A stretch of DNA of 7,236 nucleotides, taken from Chloroflexota bacterium. GTDB taxonomy: Bacteria > Chloroflexota > Dehalococcoidia > Tepidiformales > Tepidiformaceae. Both the position numbers and the translations under genes were made by a program. The DNA is taken from assembly GCA_025350285.1 (NCBI GenBank), contig JANXYE010000682.1, positions 1 to 7,236 of the forward strand. The letters are read 5' to 3'. Below, piece by piece: positions 1 through 5,371 of the stretch (positions are counted from its first letter, which is position 1; each line of letters begins with the position of its first letter). The notes below the pieces were generated by a model, which worked only from the letters and a program-made list of their open reading frames with translations, was not told the DNA's origin and made no database searches.

Positions 1-531
1 AAGGATGAACATATTCAAGATTCCGGTAATTGCCGTGGAGCAGACGCCCACATGGTCCCGTGTGAAGGCTTCGGCGTTCATGCCGGCATGAAGGATATCG
101 TCCAGCGGCTGGCGGACGCGCGCCCCGAGCGTCTGCGCGAACGCGGCCATGGGCGCGCCGCCGAGCCCGAAGACCTCGCGCAAGACGAGGGCGATGATCT
201 CTTCTTTCGCGAGGAAGTGTTCGAGGTAGCGTTCGCAGTAGGCCAGCACCTGTTCCGCGGGCGAAGCGCGGGCCGGGAGAAGCAGCCGGATAGTCTCCGC
301 CATCTCTTCCAGGATGTCGGTCACGATGCTGCTGTAGAGGCCCTCTTTGGAGCCGAAGTAGTAGTAGATCATCGGCTTCGTCGTCTGCGCGTCGAGGGAG
401 ACCTCGCGCAATGAGGTGGCGGCGAACCCCTTCTGCGAGAAGTGGCGGAGCGCACTGGCGAAGATCCGCTCGCGGACATCGGCTTCGCGGGTGGTAGCGG
501 TGGCGGTGGTTGAGACCGGGGCCAGGCTCAC
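1..531 (-). CDS. TetR/AcrR-family transcriptional regulator (C-terminus cut by window edge)
   Basis: The - strand frame is open from a GTG at 531-529 to the window edge (177 codons seen; family members are usually 190-220 residues). Residues 18-66 form a TetR N-terminal DNA-binding domain: a helix around 'RERIFASALRHFSQKGF', then the helix-turn-helix, ending in the recognition-helix signature 'TKPMIYYYFGSKEGLY' (residues 51-66). The following helices (about 70-177) are the ligand-binding/dimerisation part, which diverges between members and gives no clue to the ligand. The GTG was chosen because GGAG (541-538) lies 6 nt upstream; the frame stays open further upstream but with no better start. 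A promoter and a palindrome lie just upstream, so autorepression is likely. It is transcribed away from the pyr operon and I see no functional tie to it. The family call is firm; the regulated target is unknown. Confidence 0.93.
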   Translation of the reverse strand, partial: MSLAPVSTTATATTREADVRERIFASALRHFSQKGFAATSLREVSLDAQTTKPMIYYYFGSKEGLYSSIVTDILEEMAETIRLLLPARASPAEQVLAYCERYLEHFLAKEEIIALVLREVFGLGGAPMAAFAQTLGARVRQPLDDILHAGMNAEAFTRDHVGVCSTAITGILNMFIL

Positions 532-574
532 AATACACTCCGGAGATGGCGTCGCCCGGCCGCCGCAAGCAAAG

Positions 575-600
575 TCGTGTTTACCGACCGGTATACCCGA
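575..600. promoter_or_regulatory. Probable TetR operator (imperfect palindrome)
   Basis: An inverted repeat centred between 587 and 588 pairs 10 of 13 positions. The core is TACCG (582-586), a 2-nt spacer and CGGTA (589-593), and outer pairs continue to 575/600. It lies just downstream of the -10 box of the - strand promoter, over the expected transcription start, where a TetR-family repressor would block its own gene. ACCG/CGGT half-sites are common for this family. Assigning it to the neighbouring regulator is inference from position. Confidence 0.6.
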
Positions 601-628
601 GTATAGGCAGCGATCCGGTACTCGCCAA
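600..628 (-). promoter_or_regulatory. Sigma-70-type promoter for the TetR gene
   Basis: Read on the - strand, TTGGCG (628-623, 4/6 to TTGACA) is followed after exactly 17 nt by TATACT (605-600, 5/6 to TATAAT). The predicted start near 593 falls inside the palindrome at 575-600 and leaves a leader of about 60 nt before the GTG at 531. The promoter is seen by consensus match only. Confidence 0.6.
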
Positions 629-845
629 CGCGCTTGGTTCGGCTGTCGGCGCAGGTGGCCGAGCGCTGGAACGACCAAATCCTAGCCGCGAGTGGTGAAC
701 GAGCGGTCCAGTGGCGCCGCCGAACGGGCTGGGGCATAACGGCAGATGGAGCGCCAGGCGCAGCGAGCCACAAGGCGACTGGACCGCTCCGCATCCGTCG
801 CGGCCAGGATGCGCGCCCTGAACGTGCCGATTTCGGCCACCTCGA
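606..845. other. Intergenic stretch without a convincing gene
   Basis: About 240 nt between the TetR promoter and the putative pyr promoter. Open frames exist on both strands here, as expected for GC-rich DNA, but their products are arginine/alanine-rich, resemble no family I recognise, and lack a good ribosome binding site. I see no tRNA, rRNA or intrinsic terminator. The only distinct structure is the inverted repeat at 701-789, listed separately. Confidence 0.6.
701..789. repeat. Perfect 12-bp inverted repeat able to form a long stem-loop
   Basis: GAGCGGTCCAGT (701-712) is the exact reverse complement of ACTGGACCGCTC (778-789). After a 2-nt bulge (713-714) pairing resumes for 4 bp (715-718 with 774-777), giving 16 bp. 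The 55-nt interior can fold further, for example 727-730 with 766-769, or 729-735 with 751-757 with one mismatch. No U-run follows on either strand, so it is not an intrinsic terminator. Its role is unknown: a small structured RNA, part of a longer pyr leader, a protein-binding site, or a remnant of a small palindromic element. Confidence 0.55.
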
Positions 846-874
846 TTGCCGCCAGAACGTCCGTGCGGTACGTT
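846..874 (+). promoter_or_regulatory. Possible pyr operon promoter
   Basis: TTGCCG (846-851, 4/6 to TTGACA) and TACGTT (869-874, 3/6 to TATAAT) are 17 nt apart. A start near 881 would open the transcript directly at the PyrR-binding loop, giving a leader of about 110 nt. The -10 match is weak, so this rests mainly on spacing and position; a start further upstream is possible. Confidence 0.35.
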
Positions 875-881
875 GGGGATG

Positions 882-914
882 CCCTTTAAGGCGGTCCCGT
901 GAGGCGGCCAAGGG
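882..914 (+). promoter_or_regulatory. PyrR-binding RNA loop (anti-antiterminator)
   Basis: This RNA segment has the architecture of the PyrR-binding hairpin of Gram-positive pyr leaders. The lower stem CCCUU (882-886) pairs with AAGGG (910-914). An internal loop (887-889, UAA) sits on the 5' side. The upper stem pairs 890-892 with 907-909, has one G.G mismatch (893/906), then pairs G894-C905, U895.G904 and C896-G903. It is closed by the hexaloop C897-C898-G899-U900-G901-A902, matching the family consensus CNGNGA flanked by GUC/GGC. In Bacillus, PyrR with UMP or UTP binds this hairpin, stabilises it and prevents the downstream antiterminator from forming. The gene directly downstream encodes PyrR, which makes the assignment strong. 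Confidence 0.88.
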
Positions 915-970
915 AGGAGGCGCCGGATGCTGTCCGGCACTACGTCGCACGCGTCTGTTCGCGCCTGCCC
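912..970 (+). promoter_or_regulatory. Candidate antiterminator of the pyr attenuator
   Basis: AGGCGC (918-923) can pair with GCGCCU (961-966). With one mismatch and one bulge, 913-916 continue the helix to 968-970. The intervening RNA can form its own small hairpin (923-927 with 933-937, loop 928-932; 923 competes with the long helix). The long helix uses the 5' arm of the terminator and two bases (913-914) of the lower stem of the PyrR-binding loop, so it would be exclusive with both. An alternative pairing is AGGCG at 902-906, inside the binding loop, with 962-966. Which one operates is unresolved. Confidence 0.55.
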
Positions 971-990
971 GGTGATGGGGAGGCGTTTTT
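962..990 (+). terminator. Intrinsic terminator of the PyrR attenuator, overlapping the pyrR ribosome binding site
   Basis: CGCCU (962-966) pairs with AGGCG (981-985). After a G.G mismatch (967/980), CCC (968-970) pairs with GGG (977-979). The loop is GGUGAU (971-976) and U5 (986-990) follows directly. This is a standard GC-rich stem plus U-run. Its 3' arm includes GGGGAGG (977-983), the pyrR Shine-Dalgarno, and the U-run ends one base before the ATG at 992. Forming the hairpin would therefore end transcription and also hide the ribosome binding site on any transcript that reads through. Confidence 0.85.
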
Positions 991-991
991 C

Positions 992-1540
992 ATGACCGGA
1001 GAATTGCTCCTCGGCTCGGCCGAGATCAGCCGCACGGTGCGCCGCCTGGCGCACGAGATCATCGAGAACAACCACGGCGCCGAGGGCCTCACGCTCATCG
1101 GCCTGCTGAGCCGCGGCTATCCGCTGGCCCAGCGCCTGGGCGCGGCGATCGAAGAGTTCGAATCCGCGAAGGTGCCCGTCGGGCGGCTCGACATCGGCCC
1201 CTACCGGGACGATGTGACGCTTCGCCCCACCGCGCCGTTGCTCCGCCCCAGCCAGATCCCGGGCGGCATCGACGGCCGTACCGTGGTCCTGGTCGATGAC
1301 GTGCTCTTCACTGGCCGCAGCATCCGGGCCGCGCTCGACGCCCTGAACGACTTCGGCCGTCCGGCGCGCGTACGGCTGGCGGTGTTGGTCGATCGTGGTC
1401 ACCGGGAGCTGCCCATCCGGCCGGACTTCGTTGGCAAGAACATCCCCACAGGCCTCGTGCAGCACGTCCGCGTGCGCTTTCAGGAAACGGACGGCGAAGA
1501 GGGCGTGTTCATCGTCGGGTCGGAGGCGGCCCGTGCTTGA
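992..1540 (+). CDS. pyrR: PyrR bifunctional protein: pyr mRNA-binding attenuation regulator / uracil phosphoribosyltransferase
   Basis: The 182-residue product matches the usual PyrR length (about 180) and fold. The PRPP-binding signature 'VVLVDDVLFTGRS' is at residues 98-110, preceded by the 'DIGPYRDD' motif (67-74) and followed by the PyrR-specific segment 'VLVDRGHRELPIRPDFVGKN' (131-150). In Bacillus, PyrR binds the leader hairpin of pyr mRNA when UMP/UTP is high and causes termination; it also converts uracil and PRPP to UMP. The ATG at 992 was chosen because it aligns with the family N-terminus and has GGGGAGG 8 nt upstream. An in-frame GTG at 899 would add 31 residues but lies inside the PyrR-binding RNA hexaloop and is rejected. 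It is the first gene of the operon, and its stop overlaps the pyrB start by 8 nt. Confidence 0.97.
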   Translation: MTGELLLGSAEISRTVRRLAHEIIENNHGAEGLTLIGLLSRGYPLAQRLGAAIEEFESAKVPVGRLDIGPYRDDVTLRPTAPLLRPSQIPGGIDGRTVVLVDDVLFTGRSIRAALDALNDFGRPARVRLAVLVDRGHRELPIRPDFVGKNIPTGLVQHVRVRFQETDGEEGVFIVGSEAARA

Positions 1541-2519
1541 ACTCGAAGAGAAGCGCCTCACCATCGCCGCGGACGGCGTGCACGCCTGGCGGCACAAGGA
1601 CCTGCTCGATACCGACACGCTTTCGCGGGAGGACATCGACCTCGTCATGTCCCAGGCCGACGCCATGACCGAGATTCGCACGCGCCCCGTCGGGAAGGTG
1701 GCGACCCTGCGCGGGATCACGGTCGTCACGCTCTTCTACGAGCAGAGCACGCGCACCCGGGCCAGCTTCGAAGTCGCGGCGAAGGCGATGGGCGCCGATG
1801 TCGTGAACCTGAGCGCTACCGGCAGTTCGGTGGAGAAGGGCGAGTCGCTGATCGATACGGTGCGGACGTTGGAGGCGATTGGCGCGGATGTGGTGGTGAT
1901 GCGCCACGGGAAGTCCGGCGCGCCGTACCTCGCGGCCCGGTACACGAAGTCGAGCATCATCAACGGCGGCGACGGCCGCCACGCCCACCCAACGCAGGCC
2001 CTGCTCGACCTTTACACCATGCGCCAGCACTTCGGCGACCTCGCCGGGCGGCGGGTCGTCATCGTCGGGGACGTGATGCACAGCCGCGTCGCCCGCTCGA
2101 ACATCTACACACTGCTCGCCAGTGGGGCCGATGTAACCCTCTGCGGTCCGGCGACACTGGTCCCGCGGACGCTTGAGAGTGGCGGCGAAGGCCCCCGCTG
2201 CAGGGTTTCGACGAACCTCGACGAGGCGATCGAAGGGGCCGATGTCGTCATGGCCCTTCGCATCCAGAAGGAGCGCCAGGAGGGCGGGCTCATCCCCTCC
2301 CTGCGCGACTACATCGCTGGCTATCAGGTGAACGCCCGGCGGCTGGCGCGGGCCAAACCCGGCGCCCTGGTGATGCATCCTGGCCCCAAGAACGAAGGCG
2401 TCGAGCTCGCCCCGGATGTGGCGGATGGGGTTGGTTCGGTGATCGAAGAGCAGGTAACGAACGGCGTGGCGGTGCGCATGGCCGTGCTCTACCTCATCGC
2501 CACGGCGAGGCGCCCATGA
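1533..2519 (+). CDS. pyrB: Aspartate carbamoyltransferase catalytic subunit
   Basis: Condenses carbamoyl phosphate with L-aspartate to N-carbamoyl-L-aspartate, the committed step of pyrimidine synthesis, in the cytoplasm. The 328-residue product has the full family pattern: the carbamoyl-phosphate-binding 'STRTR' (72-76) followed by 'SFE', the mobile loop with 'SSVEKGES' (98-105), 'RHG' (124-126), 'HPTQALLD' (152-159), 'VGDVMHSRVARSN' (178-190) at the start of the aspartate domain, the 'RIQKERQ' loop (243-249) and 'MHPGPKNEGVE' (281-291). The GTG at 1533 was chosen because GGAGG (1522-1526) lies 6 nt upstream and the residues before it are only the other-frame reading of pyrR. It overlaps the end of pyrR by 8 nt, and pyrC by 4. 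No pyrI regulatory-chain gene is seen in the window, which fits a trimer or a complex with dihydroorotase; that complex is inference. Confidence 0.97.
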   Translation: MLELEEKRLTIAADGVHAWRHKDLLDTDTLSREDIDLVMSQADAMTEIRTRPVGKVATLRGITVVTLFYEQSTRTRASFEVAAKAMGADVVNLSATGSSVEKGESLIDTVRTLEAIGADVVVMRHGKSGAPYLAARYTKSSIINGGDGRHAHPTQALLDLYTMRQHFGDLAGRRVVIVGDVMHSRVARSNIYTLLASGADVTLCGPATLVPRTLESGGEGPRCRVSTNLDEAIEGADVVMALRIQKERQEGGLIPSLRDYIAGYQVNARRLARAKPGALVMHPGPKNEGVELAPDVADGVGSVIEEQVTNGVAVRMAVLYLIATARRP

Positions 2520-3841
2520 AGACGGACTTGCTGATTCGTGGAGGCCGCGTTATCGACCCGGCATCGGGGATGGACGCCGTGCTTGATGTGAGGCTGCGTG
2601 CGGGCGTCGTCGTGGAGATCGGCTCCGGGCTCACGGCCGGGCCCGAGCGTGTCTTTGATGCCTCGGGCGCGATCGTGACGCCGGGCTTCGTGGACCTCCA
2701 CGCCCACCTCCGCGAACCGGGGTTCGAACATAAGGGCACGATCGCCAGCGAGACCGCGGCGGCGCTGCGGGGCGGCTTCACGACAGTTTGCGCGATGCCG
2801 AACACCGAACCCGCGCCCGACAGCGCGACGGTCGTCGAGGCGCTCTGGGAGCGCATCCGGCGCGACGCGCGGGTCCGGGTCTTCCCTATCGGCTGCGTGA
2901 CGCGCGGCCGTCACGGCAAGGAGCTGGCGGAACTCTCCGAACTGGCCGCGAGTGGCTGCGTCGCCCTCAGCGACGACGGGAGCCCGGTGGCCGATGGGCG
3001 GATCATGCGGCGTGCGCTGGAACTGGCGGGGGCGCTCGGGCTTCCGCTTTCCGAACATAGTGACGACCCGCTGCTCAACGGCGGCGGCTCCATGAACGAA
3101 GGCGTTGTCAGCGAGCGGCTGGGGCTCGCGGGCCAACCGGCCGCCGCCGAGATCGTCGCCATTGCGCGGAACCTCGCCCTTTGCGAGACCACCGGCGGGC
3201 GACTGCACATCGCCCACGTCTCGACCGAGCGCGGCGTCGAGCTCATCGCCGAGGCAAAGGCGCGGGGCTTGCGCGTGACCTGCGAGGTAACTCCGAGCCA
3301 CCTCTTCCTTACGGAGGGGGCCGTGTTTGGTAGCGGCCCCGCACCTCTTTATGACACGAACGCCAAAATCAACCCGCCGCTGCGCACCGAGGCGGACCGC
3401 CGCGCGCTCATCCAGGGCCTGAAGACAGGCGTCATTGACGCCATCGCGACCGACCACGCGCCCCATTCGATCCAGGACAAGCTCTGCGAATTCGACGCGG
3501 CGGCGCCGGGGATCAGCTGCTTCGAGACCGCGCTTGGGTCGTTGCTCATGCAGGTCAAAGGCGGCGAGCTGAACCTCGTGGATGTCATCGAGGCGCTCAC
3601 GATCGCCCCGGCGCGGGCGTTCTCGCTGGAGAAACGTCACGCGGGCATCGGTTCCCTGACGCTGGGCGTCTCGACTGACCTCGTGGTTTTCGATATGGAC
3701 ACGCTCTGGACGGTCGATGCGGCGCGCTTCGTTTCGAAGGGCCGGAACACGCCGCTGCAGGGGCGCAAGCTTCTCGGGCGAATCCGGGCCGTGGTCGCGG
3801 ATGGGGTGCTCGACGACCGGGAGGGAGTGGCTCGTGGCTGA
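2516..3841 (+). CDS. pyrC: Dihydroorotase (class I, zinc-dependent)
   Basis: Cyclises N-carbamoyl-aspartate to dihydroorotate, the third step of the pathway. The 441-residue protein is an amidohydrolase-fold TIM barrel. Visible metal-site elements are 'DLHAHLREPG' (60-69, with H62 and H64), 'ALSDDGSPV' (150-158, with the bridging Asp at 153 or 154), H181 in 'SEHSDDP', H234 in 'HIAHVSTERG' and the catalytic Asp D313 in 'ATDHAPH' (311-317). 'PNTEP' (95-99) and 'NPPLR' (286-290) are typical of class I enzymes. Because a bridging Asp replaces the carboxylated Lys of class II enzymes, it belongs with the Bacillus/Aquifex-type dihydroorotases. The start ATG at 2516 overlaps the pyrB stop as ATGA, with GAGG 5 nt upstream. 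The carA start overlaps its last 8 nt. Confidence 0.97.
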   Translation: MKTDLLIRGGRVIDPASGMDAVLDVRLRAGVVVEIGSGLTAGPERVFDASGAIVTPGFVDLHAHLREPGFEHKGTIASETAAALRGGFTTVCAMPNTEPAPDSATVVEALWERIRRDARVRVFPIGCVTRGRHGKELAELSELAASGCVALSDDGSPVADGRIMRRALELAGALGLPLSEHSDDPLLNGGGSMNEGVVSERLGLAGQPAAAEIVAIARNLALCETTGGRLHIAHVSTERGVELIAEAKARGLRVTCEVTPSHLFLTEGAVFGSGPAPLYDTNAKINPPLRTEADRRALIQGLKTGVIDAIATDHAPHSIQDKLCEFDAAAPGISCFETALGSLLMQVKGGELNLVDVIEALTIAPARAFSLEKRHAGIGSLTLGVSTDLVVFDMDTLWTVDAARFVSKGRNTPLQGRKLLGRIRAVVADGVLDDREGVARG

Positions 3842-4925
3842 GGCGCTATTGGTGTTGTCGGACGGGAGCGTGTTCCCGGGCCAGTCGATTGGGGTGGAGG
3901 GCCGGGCCGACGGCGAGGTGGTCTTCAACACGTCAATGACCGGCTACCAGGAGATGCTGACCGACCCCTCGTACGCGGGGCAACTACTGACGCTGACCTA
4001 CCCAATGATCGGCAATTATGGCATCGATGAGAAGGTCGAAGAATCGTCGCGCATCCAGCCGGCGGGGCTGATCGTGCGTGAGGCGGCGGTGTTCGCCAGC
4101 CACCTCCGGTCGGAGGGCACGATCGATGCCTACCTGAAGCGGCGCGAGGTCGTCGGCATCGAAGGCGTGGATACGCGGGCAATCACGCGCCGCATCCGCC
4201 GCCACGGTGTCATGCTCGGGACCGTTACGAGGGACGAGAAACCTGAGGCGGCACTCGAGCGCCTGCGCGCCCTGCCCGGCTACGACGATACGAACTGGGT
4301 GACGACCGTGACCACGGACCGGGCTTTCGACTGGGAGGGCGCGAATGGGCGGTATCGCGTCGCCCTGCTGGATGGCGGCGTGAAGCGGAACATCATGCGC
4401 TCGCTCGGCGCGCGTGAATGCTCGACGCGCGTGTTCCCGGCGGATTCGCCAGCGGCCGACCTGCTGGCGATGAAGCCCGACGGCATCGTCCTTTCGCCCG
4501 GCCCCGGCGACCCGCGCTTGCTGGAGACGATGGTCGCCGAAGTGCGGCGGCTCATCGGTAAGGCGCCGTTGCTGGGGATCTGCCTGGGCCACCAGGTGGC
4601 CGCCCAGGCACTCGGCGCGGGCACGTTCAAACTGCCGTTCGGGCATCGCGGCGGTAACCATCCAGTGCAAGACACGGTCACCGGCCGGGTGACGATTACG
4701 GCCCAGAACCACGGCTATGCCGTCGATGCGGAGGGCCTGAGCGCGGACGCCTACGTCAGCCACATCAACCTCAACGACCAGACAGTGGAAGGGATAGCCT
4801 TGCGCACGGAACCGCTGCTCACGATCCAGTACCATTCTGAAGCTTGCCCGGGGCCGCTCGACAACACGGAAATATTCGACCGCTTCGTGCGGATGATGGC
4901 AGGGGCAAGCGGAGGGACGCGATGA
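3834..4925 (+). CDS. carA: Carbamoyl-phosphate synthase small (glutaminase) subunit
   Basis: Hydrolyses glutamine and passes ammonia through a tunnel to CarB. The product has 363 residues, normal for CarA. The N-terminal CPSase_sm domain shows 'NTSMTGYQEMLTDPSY' (32-47) and 'LTYPMIGNYG' (54-63). The C-terminal class I glutamine amidotransferase domain starts near 'ALLDGGVKRNIMRSLG' (177-192). It has 'LSPGPGDP' (220-227), the nucleophile C250 in 'GICLGHQ' (248-254), 'QNHGYAVD' (291-298), and the triad partners H334 and E336 in 'QYHSEACPG' (332-340). The triad segment reads H-S-E where most homologs have H-P-E. The GTG at 3834 was chosen from alignment of the N-terminus and a strong GGGAGGGAG upstream (3819-3827). 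It overlaps pyrC by 8 nt and the next gene by 4 nt as ATGA. Its partner carB is separated from it by two unrelated genes. Confidence 0.97.
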   Translation: MAEALLVLSDGSVFPGQSIGVEGRADGEVVFNTSMTGYQEMLTDPSYAGQLLTLTYPMIGNYGIDEKVEESSRIQPAGLIVREAAVFASHLRSEGTIDAYLKRREVVGIEGVDTRAITRRIRRHGVMLGTVTRDEKPEAALERLRALPGYDDTNWVTTVTTDRAFDWEGANGRYRVALLDGGVKRNIMRSLGARECSTRVFPADSPAADLLAMKPDGIVLSPGPGDPRLLETMVAEVRRLIGKAPLLGICLGHQVAAQALGAGTFKLPFGHRGGNHPVQDTVTGRVTITAQNHGYAVDAEGLSADAYVSHINLNDQTVEGIALRTEPLLTIQYHSEACPGPLDNTEIFDRFVRMMAGASGGTR

Positions 4926-5371
4926 GGGCAACAGAACTTCGACGGGCGACGCCAGACGATGCGGAAGCCGTGGCGGCGGTGCTGCGCGGCCTCGGGCCAG
5001 ACCTTGGTGGGCTCCCGCAAGAGTTTGCCCAGGCCGCCGGGGCGCGCGAGTGGATTCAGCGCCTTGGCGAAAACGGCGCCGTCATCGTCGCCTACGATGG
5101 AAGCATCCCGGTGGCATTCGGCGCGCTTGACTTCAATACGATGGAGCCGGAAATGGGCACGCTCGGGGTGTGGGTGCTCCCGGAACACCGGCGCAAGGGC
5201 CTCGCGACAACGGTAGCTGAAGAGATCCTCGAATTCGCCCGCGAACGCAGCTACCGTCGCATCCGCGGGCGGCTGCCGGAGGGCAATGAGCCGGCCCTCA
5301 GTTTCCTCTCCTCAATCGGGGCGATGGTCCCCTTGCGTAACCCCGACATGTCCTTCGAGTTGCCGTTGTAG
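4922..5371 (+). CDS. GNAT-family N-acetyltransferase, substrate unknown
   Basis: A 149-residue single-domain protein of normal GNAT length. It opens with the typical first strand and helix 'ELRRATPDDAEAVAAVL' (5-21). It then shows strand 4 leading into the acetyl-CoA pyrophosphate-binding loop: 'LGVWVLPEHRRKGLAT' (81-96), where R90-R91-K92-G93-L94-A95 fits the family Q/RxxGxG/A signature. Helix 3 and a C-terminal 'EGNEPALSFLSSIGA'-like motif-B segment follow. The family transfers an acetyl group from acetyl-CoA to an amine on a small molecule, peptide or protein; nothing here identifies the acceptor. The start ATG at 4922 overlaps the carA stop as ATGA and has GGAGGG 5 nt upstream, so it is well translated and co-expressed with the CPSase subunits. 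A role in pyrimidine metabolism is not shown. The family call is sure. Confidence 0.93.
   Translation: MRATELRRATPDDAEAVAAVLRGLGPDLGGLPQEFAQAAGAREWIQRLGENGAVIVAYDGSIPVAFGALDFNTMEPEMGTLGVWVLPEHRRKGLATTVAEEILEFARERSYRRIRGRLPEGNEPALSFLSSIGAMVPLRNPDMSFELPL

Noticed and set aside
52..414. Open frame on the + strand opposite the TetR gene
   Set aside because: It is antisense to a clear TetR N-terminal domain; its product matches nothing and is typical of GC-rich shadow frames.
654..720. tRNA-like stretch (AGGTGGCCGAGCG resembles the D-arm side of some Leu/Ser tRNAs)
   Set aside because: No matching acceptor stem, anticodon stem or GGTTCGA-type T-arm is present.
712..740. Possible + strand promoter: TGGCGC (712-717) and CATAAC (735-740), 17-nt spacing
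   Set aside because: Only 3/6 and 4/6 matches, and it is buried in the inverted repeat; not enough to call.
701..789. The 12-bp inverted repeat as an intrinsic terminator
   Set aside because: No U-run follows the stem on either strand, and the loop is too long.
634..975. Open frame of 113 codons in the intergenic region, + strand
   Set aside because: It runs through the inverted repeat and the attenuator, has no good ribosome binding site, and its product has no recognisable family.
1395..1532. Upstream extension of pyrB to an ATG at 1395
   Set aside because: The extra 46 residues are the other-frame reading of conserved pyrR sequence; the GTG at 1533 has a good Shine-Dalgarno.
581..1729. 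Long open frame on the - strand (382 codons) opposite the leader, pyrR and the start of pyrB
   Set aside because: It lies opposite two strongly conserved genes and the RNA leader; composition is Arg/Ala/His-rich with no recognisable domain.
3717..3833. Upstream extension of carA to an ATG at 3717
   Set aside because: It lies within the pyrC coding region, gives Arg-rich sequence not found in CarA, and the GTG at 3834 is preceded by GGGAGGGAG.
2489..3931. Long open frame on the - strand (480 codons) opposite pyrC
   Set aside because: Shadow of pyrC, whose metal ligands and catalytic Asp are all in place on the + strand.
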